Part shown: positions 50,592 through 60,121 of the stretch, piece by piece
Layout: each line of letters begins with the position of its first letter
How positions within the stretch are numbered: position 1 is the first letter of the stretch
Source of the DNA: Asinibacterium sp. OR53
GTDB taxonomy: Bacteria; Bacteroidota; Bacteroidia; Chitinophagales; Chitinophagaceae
DNA length: 64,000 nt
Direction of reading: 5' to 3'
NCBI RefSeq assembly: GCF_000515315.1
Contig: NZ_KI911562.1
Span: 1 to 64,000, forward strand
Notes under the pieces: model-generated
Databases searched by the model: none
The model's input: the letters and a program-made list of their open reading frames with translations, nothing else
What the model was told of the DNA's origin: nothing
Program-made: the position numbers and the translations under genes

Positions 50592-51266
50592 TTATTTTCC
50601 GTAGCCGTCTGTTGCAGGTGCTCCCCGTACAATGGCTACGCTGGCGCTGCAACCCAGGCGGGTGGCACCGGCTTCTATCAACTGTTTGGCAAAGGCATAA
50701 TCGCGTATCCCGCCCGATGCCTTGATCTGTACCTGCCCGGGCAAATACTGCCTGAAAAGTTGTACAGCTTCTACCGTAGCGCCTTTTTCTGCATAACCGG
50801 TAGAAGTTTTCAGGTAGTCGATACCAGCTGCACCATAAATATCGCAGCATTTGATGATCTCATCATTGGTAAGCACACCACTTTCAATGATCACTTTGAT
50901 GATCTTGTGTTTGCTTTTGATCACCGGCATGAGGTGATTGATCTCATTGGCTATATATAACCAGTCGCCGTTTTTAATGGCCGAAATATTGGCCACCACA
51001 TCCAGCTCATCCGCCCCGTCTACCATGGCCAGCACCGTTTCTGCGATCTTGGCTTCTACTGCGGAATAACCAAATGGGAAACCAATCACTGTGGCTGTTT
51101 TCACTGTGCTTTCCTGCAACAAAGATTTGGCAGTCTTTACAAAATTCGGTGGAATACATACTGCGGCAAAAGCATATTGCCTGGCTTCCGCACAGAGCTT
51201 CTCTACATCGGTTATCAATGTAGTGGGCTTGAGTATGGTGTGATCGATATACCGGTTGATATGCAT
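50592..51266 (-). CDS. deoC: Deoxyribose-phosphate aldolase
   Basis: DeoC splits 2-deoxy-D-ribose-5-phosphate to glyceraldehyde-3-phosphate and acetaldehyde in deoxynucleoside salvage. Starting at MHINRYIDHTILKP (ATG at 51264-51266) the product is 224 residues, normal for the short type; the 11-codon extension would overlap the secA end. Motifs: VCIPPNFV, TVIGFPFGYSAVEAK, ADELDVVANISAIKNGDW, KVIIESGVLT, the Schiff-base block DYLKTSTGYAEKGAT (Lys in LKTSTG) and IKASGGIRDY. It follows secA by 11 bp. Confidence 0.95.
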   Translation of the reverse strand: MHINRYIDHTILKPTTLITDVEKLCAEARQYAFAAVCIPPNFVKTAKSLLQESTVKTATVIGFPFGYSAVEAKIAETVLAMVDGADELDVVANISAIKNGDWLYIANEINHLMPVIKSKHKIIKVIIESGVLTNDEIIKCCDIYGAAGIDYLKTSTGYAEKGATVEAVQLFRQYLPGQVQIKASGGIRDYAFAKQLIEAGATRLGCSASVAIVRGAPATDGYGK

Positions 51267-51277
51267 ATCCTTATCTG

Positions 51278-54200
51278 TTATGCCTCTCTGCCATGGCATG
51301 CTTTGTACTTCTTACCGCTTCCGCAAGGACATGGATCGTTCCTTCCGATCTTCGGCGCTACATGAACAGGCTGTTGTTTAACAGGTGTAGGATCGTAGTA
51401 ATCATTCTCTGAAGGAGCGCCATCTGCATTGTCTTTATTGGCATTCATGCGGCTCATATCGGTCTTTTGCTGACGGCCTTCTTTCAACTCATCGCCTTCA
51501 TTCAAAGGAATGCCCGCGTGACAAAGGAACTGAACGATATCGCGGTTCACTTCGCTGTCCATTTTCTTGAACAGTCCGAATGCTTCCATTTTATAGATCA
51601 CCAGCGGATCTTTTTGTTCGTAAGTCGCTGTCTGCACACTCTGCTTCAGGTCGTCCATCGCCCGCAGGTGCTCTTTCCATGCATCGTCGATAAGGCCCAA
51701 TGTAACAGACCTTTCCAATGCATTGAGCAGTTCGGCGCCTTGCGTGTGCAGGGTCTTTTCCATATTGGCCAATACCTGCATGCCTTTTCTTCCATCAGTG
51801 AAGGGCACGATGACATTCTCGATATGCGTTCCCTGCTGCTGGCGTATATTCTTGAATACCGGTAAAGCCTGTACCATCAGTTCGCGTTTTTTGCGCTCAT
51901 AGTTGGCAATCACTTCGCCGTATAATTTTTCGGTCAGTTGCTGATCGGTAGACTTGTTCAATTCTTCCGCGGTAATGGTTGTATCGATACCGAAATCCAC
52001 GATGGCTGCCAGGCGGAATCCTTCGTGATCATTCTGTTCTTTGAACGATATCACCAGGTCTTCTGCTACGGTATAAAATGCATTGTCCAAATCAAGCGCC
52101 AGCCTTTCTCCGAACAACGCGTGGTTGCGTTTGGTATAGATCACGGTACGCTGCTTGTTCATCACATCATCATATTCCAGCAGGCGCTTACGGATACCAA
52201 AATTGTTCTCTTCTACTTTCTTCTGTGCACGTTCGATAGATTTGGTGATCATGCTGTGCTGTATCACTTCACCTTCTTTGTATCCTGCAAAATCCATCAC
52301 TTTGGCAATACGTTCACTGCCGAACATACGCATGAGGTCGTCTTCCAGTGATACAAAGAATTGAGAAGAACCGGGGTCTCCCTGGCGACCGGCACGTCCG
52401 CGCAACTGCCTGTCTACCCTGCGCGACTCGTGTCTTTCCGTACCCAGGATGGCCAATCCACCTGCTTCTTTCACACCGGGCCCGAGTTTGATATCGGTAC
52501 CACGGCCGGCCATGTTGGTTGCAATCGTAACAGCGCCGGCCAATCCAGCTTCCGCAACGATCTGTGCTTCGCGAGCGTGCTGTTTGGCGTTGAGTACATT
52601 GTGCGGGATCTGTTTCTGCCGTAGCATACGGCTGAGCAATTCACTCACTTCCACCGAAGTTGTACCCACGAGCACGGGGCGGCCCCCATCGCGCAGCTTT
52701 GCGATCTCATCGATCACAGCGCCGAATTTCTCGCGCTTGGTCTTGTATACCAGGTCGTGCTCATCTTTACGAATGATCGAAATATTGGTGGGGATAGAAA
52801 CCACATCCAGTTTATAAATATCCCACAACTCTGCCGCTTCTGTTTCTGCTGTACCCGTCATACCCGCGAGTTTGTGGTACATACGGAAATAATTTTGCAG
52901 GGTAACAGTAGCATAGGTTTGCGTAGCCGCTTCGATCTTCACATTTTCTTTCGCTTCAATGGCCTGGTGCAAACCGTCTGAATAACGGCGGCCATCGAGG
53001 ATACGTCCGGTCTGCTCATCCACGATCTTTACCGCACCATCCATTACTACGTACTCTACATCTTTATCGAACAGCGTATACGCTTTCAATAATTGTTGTA
53101 CGGTATGGATGCGGTCGGCTTTCACTGCATATTCGCTGATGATCTGCTCTTTCTGATGCAGCTTTTCTTCTGTAGTAGCTTGCGCATTGTTATCAATTGC
53201 CGCGAGCGATAAGCTGATATCGGGCAGGATAAAGAAGTTGGGATCTTCTCCTGAACGGGTGATCAGTTGAATGCCCTTATCGGTTAATTCAACCGAATTA
53301 TTTTTTTCGTCGATGTAGAAGAAGAGTTCTTCATCGGCCTTGTGCATTTCGCGTTGCTGATCGGCGAGATAATGGTTCTCTGCTTTCTGCAATTTCACAC
53401 GCATGCCGGGCTCGCTGAGGAATTTGATCAGCGCATTATTCTTGGGCAGACCACGATGGGCACGGAAAAGGGCCAATCCGCCGTCTTTCGGGTCGTCGTT
53501 GCCTTCTCCAATTTTTTTCTTGGCTTCATTCAGAAACTGGTTGGTGGCTCTTTTCTGTGCTTCCACCAGCTTCTCGATCCGGGGTTTCAGTTCAAAGAAC
53601 TGTTGTTCACCTGTATTGTGACCGATAGGGCCCGATATGATCAACGGCGTTCTGGCATCATCGATCAATACTGAGTCCACCTCATCCACCATAGCAAAAT
53701 GGTGTTTGCGTTGCACCATTTCTTCCGGTGTGTGCACCATGTTATCGCGCAGGTAGTCGAAACCAAATTCGTTGTTGGTACCATAAGTGATATCTGCGAG
53801 GTAAGCATTGCGCCGCGCTTCGCTGTTGGGTTCATGTTTATCGATGCAATCTACGCGCAGGCCCAGCCATTCGAAGATGGGGCCATTCCACTCACTATCC
53901 CTCCGGGCCAGGTAATCGTTCACGGTAACAATATGAACCCCCTCTGCTGCAAGCGCATTCAGATAGGCAGGCAGGGTAGACACCAATGTTTTACCCTCAC
54001 CGGTGGCCATCTCGGCAATTTTACCCTGGTGCAGCACGCTACCACCGATCAGCTGCACGTCGTAGTGCACCATGTTCCAGGTAACTTTACCACCGGCTGC
54101 TAACCAGGTATTATTAAATACCGACTGGTCGCCCCTGATCTGCACATAATCTTTCTTCACACTCAGTTCCCGGTCGAAATCGTTGGCCGTAGCGGCTATT

Positions 54201-54583
54201 TCGGTATTATGGGTGAACCGGCGGGCTGTTTCCTTTACTACGGCAAAGGCTTCGGGCTGGATTTCCACCAGTATTTCTTCCAGTTTTTTATCGCGGTCTT
54301 TTTTCAGTTTGTCCACCTCCTGGTAAATGGCGTCGCGGCCATGGATATCTCCCTCAGGAAGGGCTTCGGCAGATTGCCTTTTGGCTTCGATCTCGGTATC
54401 GATCTCGCTGAGGTATTCGCGGATACGCTGCCTGAATTCAACTGTTTTATGGCGCAGTTCGTCGTTCGTGAGCGACTGGTACTGTTCGTAAAACTGGTTC
54501 ACCTTCTCAACGATGGGCAATATCTGCTGTACATCTTTTTCGCTCTTACTGCCGCCGAATAATTTAGCAATGAATTTCAACAT
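51278..54583 (-). CDS. secA: Preprotein translocase ATPase SecA
   Basis: SecA drives export of unfolded preproteins through SecYEG. The product is 1101 residues, longer than the E. coli protein, as is usual in Bacteroidetes. Visible: N-terminal [13 protein letters not shown], Walker [42 protein letters not shown] (Walker B), the preprotein cross-linking insert, [89 protein letters not shown], and the C-terminal zinc-binding [17 protein letters not shown]. It divides from atpG; a -7-like TACCTTTG lies at 54680-54687 on its strand. Confidence 0.97.
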   Translation of the reverse strand: MLKFIAKLFGGSKSEKDVQQILPIVEKVNQFYEQYQSLTNDELRHKTVEFRQRIREYLSEIDTEIEAKRQSAEALPEGDIHGRDAIYQEVDKLKKDRDKKLEEILVEIQPEAFAVVKETARRFTHNTEIAATANDFDRELSVKKDYVQIRGDQSVFNNTWLAAGGKVTWNMVHYDVQLIGGSVLHQGKIAEMATGEGKTLVSTLPAYLNALAAEGVHIVTVNDYLARRDSEWNGPIFEWLGLRVDCIDKHEPNSEARRNAYLADITYGTNNEFGFDYLRDNMVHTPEEMVQRKHHFAMVDEVDSVLIDDARTPLIISGPIGHNTGEQQFFELKPRIEKLVEAQKRATNQFLNEAKKKIGEGNDDPKDGGLALFRAHRGLPKNNALIKFLSEPGMRVKLQKAENHYLADQQREMHKADEELFFYIDEKNNSVELTDKGIQLITRSGEDPNFFILPDISLSLAAIDNNAQATTEEKLHQKEQIISEYAVKADRIHTVQQLLKAYTLFDKDVEYVVMDGAVKIVDEQTGRILDGRRYSDGLHQAIEAKENVKIEAATQTYATVTLQNYFRMYHKLAGMTGTAETEAAELWDIYKLDVVSIPTNISIIRKDEHDLVYKTKREKFGAVIDEIAKLRDGGRPVLVGTTSVEVSELLSRMLRQKQIPHNVLNAKQHAREAQIVAEAGLAGAVTIATNMAGRGTDIKLGPGVKEAGGLAILGTERHESRRVDRQLRGRAGRQGDPGSSQFFVSLEDDLMRMFGSERIAKVMDFAGYKEGEVIQHSMITKSIERAQKKVEENNFGIRKRLLEYDDVMNKQRTVIYTKRNHALFGERLALDLDNAFYTVAEDLVISFKEQNDHEGFRLAAIVDFGIDTTITAEELNKSTDQQLTEKLYGEVIANYERKKRELMVQALPVFKNIRQQQGTHIENVIVPFTDGRKGMQVLANMEKTLHTQGAELLNALERSVTLGLIDDAWKEHLRAMDDLKQSVQTATYEQKDPLVIYKMEAFGLFKKMDSEVNRDIVQFLCHAGIPLNEGDELKEGRQQKTDMSRMNANKDNADGAPSENDYYDPTPVKQQPVHVAPKIGRNDPCPCGSGKKYKACHGREA

Positions 54584-54692
54584 ATTATGGTTGGATCTGG
54601 TCTATTATAAAACAATGATACAGTCAAAAAGGGTGCTCAAAAAATTACAGGTCATTTTGACACCCCAACTGAAAGCGGCCAAAGGTAAAGAA

Positions 54693-54724
54693 TTTGGGGA
54701 GACGCGCCATTTCTGCTACTTTTG
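54693..54724 (+). promoter_or_regulatory. Promoter of atpG
   Basis: TTTG (54693-54696), a 20-bp spacer and TACTTTTG (54717-54724) followed by C match the Bacteroidetes consensus, 26 bp before the ATG at 54751. Confidence 0.72.
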
Positions 54725-54750
54725 CAGCCAAATTCGAAATCAACCTAACA

Positions 54751-55632
54751 ATGGCAGGTCAGTTAAAAGAAGTCCGTAACCGTATCAAAAGTGTACAGAG
54801 CACCCAGCAAATCACCAAAGCAATGAAAATGGTGAGTGCCGCCAAGTTGCGCCGCGCACAGGAAGCCATTATACAAATGAGGCCTTACGCCCAGAAGTTA
54901 CAGGAAGTGCTGAGCAATATTGTAAGCAGTACGGAAGGTGATATGAGCATCAAACTGGCCGAAGAAAGAACGGTTGAAAAAGTATTGTTAATTGTGATCA
55001 CCAGCGACCGCGGACTTTGTGGCGGATACAATGCCAACCTGATCAAACTGGCCAAGACAACCATTGCCGATAAATACAGCGCGCAATACCAAAAGGGTAA
55101 TGTTACGATCTGGAATATTGGTAAGAAAGGTTTTGAAAGTCTTTCCAAAGCTGGTTATAAGACCGACGCTACCTATAAAGATATTTTCCTGAACCTGAAA
55201 TTCGAACAGGTGCAGGCTGCTGCCCAGGCTGCCATGAAGGCATTTGAAAACAGGGAGTTTGATGCCGTGGAGATCATCTACAGCGAATTTAAAAACGCCG
55301 CTTCACAGGTTTACCAGGCAGAGCAGTTCCTACCCATTCCCAAAGTAACTGCTACCGGCAGTGCGCGCAAATCGGATTTCATCTTTGAACCCGCGAAGGA
55401 AGAACTGGTTGCCGAGCTGATGCCTAAAATATTGAATACCCAATTATACAAAGCCGTGCTGGATTGCAATGCCAGCGAACATGGCGCACGCATGACTGCC
55501 ATGGACAAGGCCAGTGAAAACGCCAACGAGTTGCTGAAATCGCTTAAGATCAGCTACAACCGTGCAAGGCAGGCGGCTATTACCACTGAGTTGACTGAGA
55601 TTGTGAGCGGAGCAGCTGCATTGCAAGGATAA
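54751..55632 (+). CDS. atpG: F-type ATP synthase gamma subunit
   Basis: The gamma subunit is the rotating shaft of F1. The ATG at 54751 gives 293 residues starting MAGQLKEVRNRIKSVQSTQQ, then ITKAMKMVSAAKLRRAQ, the conserved N-terminal helix; 19 upstream codons overlap the promoter and are rejected. Other blocks: ITSDRGLCGGYNANLIK, NAASQVYQAEQFLPIP and the C-terminal EHGARMTAMDKASENANELL with NRARQAAITTELTEIVSGA. No other ATP synthase gene is adjacent, although atpG usually follows atpA. Confidence 0.96.
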   Translation: MAGQLKEVRNRIKSVQSTQQITKAMKMVSAAKLRRAQEAIIQMRPYAQKLQEVLSNIVSSTEGDMSIKLAEERTVEKVLLIVITSDRGLCGGYNANLIKLAKTTIADKYSAQYQKGNVTIWNIGKKGFESLSKAGYKTDATYKDIFLNLKFEQVQAAAQAAMKAFENREFDAVEIIYSEFKNAASQVYQAEQFLPIPKVTATGSARKSDFIFEPAKEELVAELMPKILNTQLYKAVLDCNASEHGARMTAMDKASENANELLKSLKISYNRARQAAITTELTEIVSGAAALQG

Positions 55633-55668
55633 GTTTATTATCTTTCAACTTTAACATTGAACGCTCTT

Positions 55669-56397
55669 ATGGATCTCAGCGAAATCATCCCTCATATAGA
55701 AGTACTCATTTTTGCAAGTGAGAAACCCCTTACAGCCCTGGATATTGTGGAACTCATCAATAATGCATTCGGGTTCCTGGAAGAAAGGGTTACCCTCGAC
55801 CAGATAGAAGCAGCGCTTGATGGTATCCGGGAGAAATACAATTCCGAATTTTATCCTTTTGAAGTGAAAGAGAGCGGCGGCGGATGGCAGTTCCTCACTA
55901 AAAAAGATTACCACAAGACCATCGCACAACTGAATGGCGATAAGTTCCTCAAGCGTTTATCCAATGCAGCTTTGGAAACCCTGGCCATCATTGCCTATAA
56001 ACAACCCATCACCAAAGGAGAGATCGAATCGATCAGGGGTGTTAACAGCGATTACAGCATACAGAAGCTGCTCGAAAAAGAACTCATTGTGATCAGTGGC
56101 CGGAATGAAAACCTTCCCGGCAAACCACTGGTATATGCCACTTCGCGGAATTTCATGGATTATTTCGGCATCAATTCTGCCGATGACCTTCCCCGCATCA
56201 AGGAAGTACTGGCAGAACAGGCGGTAGAAGGCACCGTTATCAACCCCGAAGATTTTACCGACCACCATGCCGCAGCCATCGTTGCCGATGAGCACGCACT
56301 GACCGTAAACGAAAACGGGGAACTGGTGGAGAAGGAAGAGCAGGAAGATAATCCTTCCACCGAATCTGCAGAACCGGGAGAAGAAACGCCGCAATGA
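55669..56397 (+). CDS. scpB: Segregation and condensation protein ScpB
   Basis: ScpB is the paired winged-helix subunit of the SMC-ScpA-ScpB condensin-like complex. The ATG at 55669 gives 242 residues; a TTG four codons earlier is less likely. Motifs: SEIIPHIEVLIFASEKPLT, KESGGGWQFLTKKDY, LSNAALETLAIIAYKQPITKGEIESIRGVNSDYSIQKLLEKELI and PLVYATSRNFMDYFGINSADDLP. The acidic tail of about 45 residues (KEEQEDNPSTESAEPGEE) is disordered. scpA and smc are not adjacent. It lies 36 bp after atpG and 13 bp before lysA. Confidence 0.95.
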   Translation: MDLSEIIPHIEVLIFASEKPLTALDIVELINNAFGFLEERVTLDQIEAALDGIREKYNSEFYPFEVKESGGGWQFLTKKDYHKTIAQLNGDKFLKRLSNAALETLAIIAYKQPITKGEIESIRGVNSDYSIQKLLEKELIVISGRNENLPGKPLVYATSRNFMDYFGINSADDLPRIKEVLAEQAVEGTVINPEDFTDHHAAAIVADEHALTVNENGELVEKEEQEDNPSTESAEPGEETPQ

Positions 56398-56410
56398 TTA
56401 TCTTCGCAGC

Positions 56411-57625
56411 ATGTCACAAACATTATCGACCGAGCAATTAAACCGTATTGCAGATCATTACGGCACACCTGTTTATGTGTATCATGCCGAAAAAATAACC
56501 CAGCAATTTTCCAGGCTTACCAGGGCTTTCGCATCATCCGACAGTCGCTTTTTTTACGCCTGCAAGGCGCTGACCAATATCAATATCTTAAAACATATCC
56601 GCACCCTGGGCTGCAATGTGGATTGCAGTTCTGTGAACGAAGTGCACCTGGCCGTTAAGGCAGGCTTTGATCCGAAGAACATCCTGTACACCAGTAATGG
56701 CATTGCTTTTTCAGAAATAGAAGAAGCAGCCGGGCAAGGTGTGAACATCAATATCGACAGTCTCTCCAACCTGGAGAAATTCGGTCGCCGTTATGGTGGC
56801 ACTTACCCGGTAGGTATTCGCCTGCGGCCTAATATCATGGCCGGCGGCAACCTCAAGATCTCTACCGGTCACGAAAAAAGTAAATTCGGTATCCCGGTTG
56901 AACAACTCAATGCCATATTAGCGCTGGTAGAAAAGTATGATCTGCGCATTGCCGGTCTGCACATCCATACCGGCAGTGAGATCAGAGATGTGGAAGTATT
57001 CATGAAAGTGGCTGATATTTTCTTTGAGCTGGCGCCGCATTTCAAAGACCTGGTTTACCTCGATCTGGGCGGTGGGTTTAAAGTGCCATATAAAGAAAAT
57101 GAGACCGGCACGGATATTGAACTACTCGGACAAAAAGTAGCAGAAGTGTTGAACAAACTTCAGCAGGTATATGGCCGCCGCTTACAGGCCTGGTTTGAAC
57201 CCGGTAAATTCCTGGTGAGCGAAGCGGGTTATTTCATCACGCAGGTGAATGTGCTCAAAGAGAGCGCCGCCGCTACTTTCGCTGGTGTCAACAGCGGGTT
57301 CAACCATCTTATCCGCCCCATGTTCTATGAGTCGTATCATCGCATCACCAATATCAGTAACCCTGAAGGAGATAAAAAACATTATGCGGTAGTAGGAAAT
57401 ATTTGTGAGACCGATACGTTTGCGTGGGACAGGGAGCTGAATGAAGTGCGGGAAGGCGATTTTCTGGTCTTTCACAACGCCGGTGCTTATGGGTTTGAAA
57501 TGGGGAGCAATTACAATTCGCGCTACCTGCCTGCACAGGTACTGGTTAAAGACGGCGCCCATCACCTGATCAGGAAGCGGGATGTTTTTGAGGATTTATT
57601 AAGAAACCAGGTAGAGGTCTTATAG
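56411..57625 (+). CDS. lysA: Diaminopimelate decarboxylase
   Basis: LysA decarboxylates meso-diaminopimelate to L-lysine (PLP, alanine-racemase-like barrel). The 404-residue product has YGTPVYVYHAEKI, the PLP lysine in SRFFYACKALTNI, NVDCSSVNEVHLAVKAGF, KSKFGIP, GLHIHTGSEI, LDLGGGFKVPYKENE, FEPGKFLVSEAGYF, VGNICETDTFAWDREL and NAGAYGFEMGSNYNSRYLPAQV, all family blocks. It is complete and probably part of the atpG-scpB-lysA run. Confidence 0.95.
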   Translation: MSQTLSTEQLNRIADHYGTPVYVYHAEKITQQFSRLTRAFASSDSRFFYACKALTNINILKHIRTLGCNVDCSSVNEVHLAVKAGFDPKNILYTSNGIAFSEIEEAAGQGVNINIDSLSNLEKFGRRYGGTYPVGIRLRPNIMAGGNLKISTGHEKSKFGIPVEQLNAILALVEKYDLRIAGLHIHTGSEIRDVEVFMKVADIFFELAPHFKDLVYLDLGGGFKVPYKENETGTDIELLGQKVAEVLNKLQQVYGRRLQAWFEPGKFLVSEAGYFITQVNVLKESAAATFAGVNSGFNHLIRPMFYESYHRITNISNPEGDKKHYAVVGNICETDTFAWDRELNEVREGDFLVFHNAGAYGFEMGSNYNSRYLPAQVLVKDGAHHLIRKRDVFEDLLRNQVEVL

Positions 57626-57649
57626 AACAAAACAGTAGTTTGCATTGGC

Positions 57650-58426
57650 ATGATCGAAATAAGGAACATACAAAAATCATTTGGCGACAGGGTGATCCTG
57701 AGTGATATCTCTGCAGTGATGGAGGCTGGTAAATGTAACCTGATCATTGGCATCAGTGGCAGTGGCAAAACGGTACTGACCAAATGCATAGTAGGTCTTT
57801 TTGAACCCGACCAGGGAGATATTCTCTATAATGGTGAGAATATGTTACAAATGCAAACCGAAGAGTTGGCATTGCTGCGCCAGAAAATAGGTATGCTTTT
57901 CCAGGGAAATGCCCTTTTCGATTCCATGACTGTTGAGCAGAATGTACTCTTCCCGCTCGATATGTTTACCAGCCTCTCCTATTCCGACAAAAAGAAAAGA
58001 GTGGATGAAGTACTGAACCGCGTGAACCTGGAAGGCGTCAATAAAAAATATCCTTCCGAGATCAGCGGTGGTATGAAAAAAAGAGTGGGTCTCGCACGCT
58101 CTATCGTACTGAACCCCCGCTTTCTCTTTTGCGACGAACCGAATTCAGGCCTCGATCCCCAGACTTCTCTCGTGATCGATAAACTCATCAAGGAGATCAC
58201 CACCGAATATAATATTACTACCATTGTTGTAACGCACGACATGAATAGTGTAATGGAAATCGGCGACCACATCGTCTACCTGCATCAAGGGCACAAACAA
58301 TGGGAAGGATCTAATAAGGATATCATATTCAGCAAGGATGAATTACTGAACAAATTCATTTTCGCATCTGAGTTCCTGCAAGATGCCAAACAAATGCGAA
58401 TGATGGAGTTAAATAAAAAAATATGA
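57650..58426 (+). CDS. ABC transporter ATPase, MlaF type
   Basis: The product is 258 residues. It has Walker A (IGISGSGKTVLTKC), the Q-loop (MLFQGNALFDSMTVEQNVLFPL), the signature EISGGMKKRVGLARSI and Walker B FLFCDEPNSGLDPQTS, followed by VVTHDMNSVMEIGDHIVYL. The FQGNALFDSMTVxENV style and GGMKKRVGLAR are typical of MlaF/Ttg2A lipid-transport ATPases, so it is the likely partner of the MlaE permease at 45663-46400, 11 kb away on the other strand. It is translationally coupled to the next gene (4-bp overlap). Confidence 0.9.
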   Translation: MIEIRNIQKSFGDRVILSDISAVMEAGKCNLIIGISGSGKTVLTKCIVGLFEPDQGDILYNGENMLQMQTEELALLRQKIGMLFQGNALFDSMTVEQNVLFPLDMFTSLSYSDKKKRVDEVLNRVNLEGVNKKYPSEISGGMKKRVGLARSIVLNPRFLFCDEPNSGLDPQTSLVIDKLIKEITTEYNITTIVVTHDMNSVMEIGDHIVYLHQGHKQWEGSNKDIIFSKDELLNKFIFASEFLQDAKQMRMMELNKKI

Positions 58427-58938
58427 AGCAGTTTTCGTTATTACTGGCATGCCTGTTCTGCGCGGCTTTTGCTATGGCGCAAACAAATAACCCCGGAGAC
58501 GATGCCCCTTATAAAAAGGATCCTGTATTGCCTGCCTTCCGCATTCTTCAAACCGACAGCGCTACCTGGTTCACTAAAAACGAGCTTCCCAAACGCGATT
58601 TCACCATCATCATTTATTTCAGTCCGGATTGCGGCCACTGCCAATACGAGGCCAAAGAAGTGATCAAAAATATAGACAGCCTCGGCAATACCTTCATGGT
58701 ATGGGTGAGCTATAAAAGTATTACAGAGATCCGCGAGTTTGCCCAGCACTACGGGCTCGATCAACACAAAAATATACGCATTGGCCGGGACCCTCTCTAT
58801 GCCCTGCCCAGCTTTTACCAGGTACGTTTCACGCCTTTTGTGGCCGTATATGATAAGAAGGGCATGTTCGTTAAAGCCTATGAAACAGGGGTTGAAATGG
58901 CTGAACTGAATGCCCTTTTAAGGGAATCGAAAAAATAA
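58423..58938 (+). CDS. Secreted thioredoxin-like protein (CxxC)
   Basis: The product is 171 residues. It has a signal peptide (MKQFSLLLACLFCAAFAMA, then QTN) and a TlpA/redoxin-like thioredoxin fold: DFTIIIYFSPDCGHCQYEAKEVIKNI with active site C-G-H-C, VWVSYKSITEIREFAQHYGL, and the cis-proline block FYQVRFTPFVAVYDKKGMFVKAY. It should act in periplasmic thiol redox exchange. The start overlaps the MlaF-type ATPase stop by 4 bp (ATGA), so the two are translated together. Confidence 0.85.
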   Translation: MKQFSLLLACLFCAAFAMAQTNNPGDDAPYKKDPVLPAFRILQTDSATWFTKNELPKRDFTIIIYFSPDCGHCQYEAKEVIKNIDSLGNTFMVWVSYKSITEIREFAQHYGLDQHKNIRIGRDPLYALPSFYQVRFTPFVAVYDKKGMFVKAYETGVEMAELNALLRESKK

Positions 58939-58959
58939 AGGCCCAGCATTATTTATAAC

Positions 58960-58967
58960 TACCTTTG
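58960..58967 (+). promoter_or_regulatory. -7 element upstream of mdh (TACCTTTG)
   Basis: TACCTTTGCCCCG matches the extended -7 element found before rpsL and yidC; the mdh ATG lies 41 bp downstream. A -33 TTTG at proper spacing is not seen. Confidence 0.5.
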
Positions 58968-59008
58968 CCCCGTTAAAAATCTTCATTTCCAATAAATCAT
59001 TTAGACAC

Positions 59009-59938
59009 ATGAAAGTTACCGTAGTAGGTGCCGGAGCCGTAGGCGCTACCTGTGCCGATAACATCGCCCGGAAAGAGCTGGCCCAGGAGCTGGTATTACT
59101 GGATATCAAAGAAGGCGTTGCCGAAGGCAAGGCCCAGGACATGATGCAGACTGCCGCCCTGCTGGGTTTCGATACCCGTATCAGCGGAAGCACCAATGAT
59201 TATGCTAAAACTGCCGGTTCTGATGTAGTGGTGATCACATCGGGCTTACCCCGTAAACCGGGCATGACCAGGGAAGAACTGATAGGCACCAACGCCGGTA
59301 TTGTGAAAAGTGTTTGTGAGAACATCCTCAAATATTCTCCCAATGCCATCATCATTGTGATCAGCAACCCGATGGATACGATGACTTACCTGGCGTTGCA
59401 ATCTACAGGATTACCCAAGAACCGCATCATTGGTATGGGCGGTACACTCGACAGCGCCCGTTTCAAATATCAACTGAGCCAGCACCTGGGTTGCAGTCCC
59501 GCTGATCTCAATGCAGTAGTGGTAGGCGGTCACGGTGATACTACCATGATCCCCCTCATTCGCTTGGCAACATGGAACAGCGTACCTGTTACCAAGTTTC
59601 TGAGTGAAGAGCAACAAAAACAAATTGTAGCAGATACCATGGTAGGCGGCGCAACACTGACCAAGCTGATCGGCACCTCTGCATGGTATGCACCTGGCGC
59701 TGCCGGAGCCGCACTCGTGGAAAGCATTCTCCGCGATGAAAAGAAATTGTTCACTTGTTGTGTAAGTCTCGATGGCGAATACGGGCAAAAAGATATTTGT
59801 CTCGGCGTTCCTGTAGTGATTGGAAAGAACGGATGGGAGAAAATCGTTGATTTCAACCTCAACGCAGAAGAGCAGGCTGCTTTCAACAAAAGCGCCGATG
59901 CCGTTCGCAGCATGAATGATGTGCTGAAAACCCTGTAA
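59009..59938 (+). CDS. mdh: Malate dehydrogenase (LDH-like type)
   Basis: Mdh interconverts malate and oxaloacetate in the TCA cycle. The 309-residue product begins MKVTVVGAGAVGATCADNIA (Rossmann loop), with LLDIKEGVAEGKAQDM (acidic residue, NAD preference), SGLPRKPGMTREEL (substrate-specificity Arg as in malate rather than lactate enzymes), VISNPMDTMTYLA, GGTLDSARFKYQL, VVGGHGDTTMIPLIR (catalytic His) and ISLVS-equivalent LIGTSAWYAPGAA. It is complete and has a terminator at 59971. Confidence 0.95.
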   Translation: MKVTVVGAGAVGATCADNIARKELAQELVLLDIKEGVAEGKAQDMMQTAALLGFDTRISGSTNDYAKTAGSDVVVITSGLPRKPGMTREELIGTNAGIVKSVCENILKYSPNAIIIVISNPMDTMTYLALQSTGLPKNRIIGMGGTLDSARFKYQLSQHLGCSPADLNAVVVGGHGDTTMIPLIRLATWNSVPVTKFLSEEQQKQIVADTMVGGATLTKLIGTSAWYAPGAAGAALVESILRDEKKLFTCCVSLDGEYGQKDICLGVPVVIGKNGWEKIVDFNLNAEEQAAFNKSADAVRSMNDVLKTL

Positions 59939-59970
59939 ACACAAGCATTCAGCAGTTTTGCTGTAAAAAT

Positions 59971-60005
59971 AAATCCCCGGCGTTTTTTGATAACGCCGGG
60001 GATTT
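59971..60005 (+). terminator. Terminator of mdh
   Basis: A 14-bp GC-rich stem (AAATCCCCGGCGTT at 59971-59984 with AACGCCGGGGATTT at 59992-60005) with a 7-nt loop is followed by TTAT. It lies 32 bp after the mdh stop. Confidence 0.9.
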
Positions 60006-60121
60006 TTATATCCGTAGCAGTTACCGCTCGTCCTGTGATTCCAGCATTTCGTCCTGATTTGCCGTTCTGGTTTGTAACAATTGTAAGTGCTTTGCGTCTG
60101 ATAGAACATAAAACTACTACC

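Noticed and set aside
59987..60121. Upstream extension of the outer-membrane receptor
   Set aside because: It would translate through the mdh terminator hairpin; the ATG at 60122 begins a good signal peptide.
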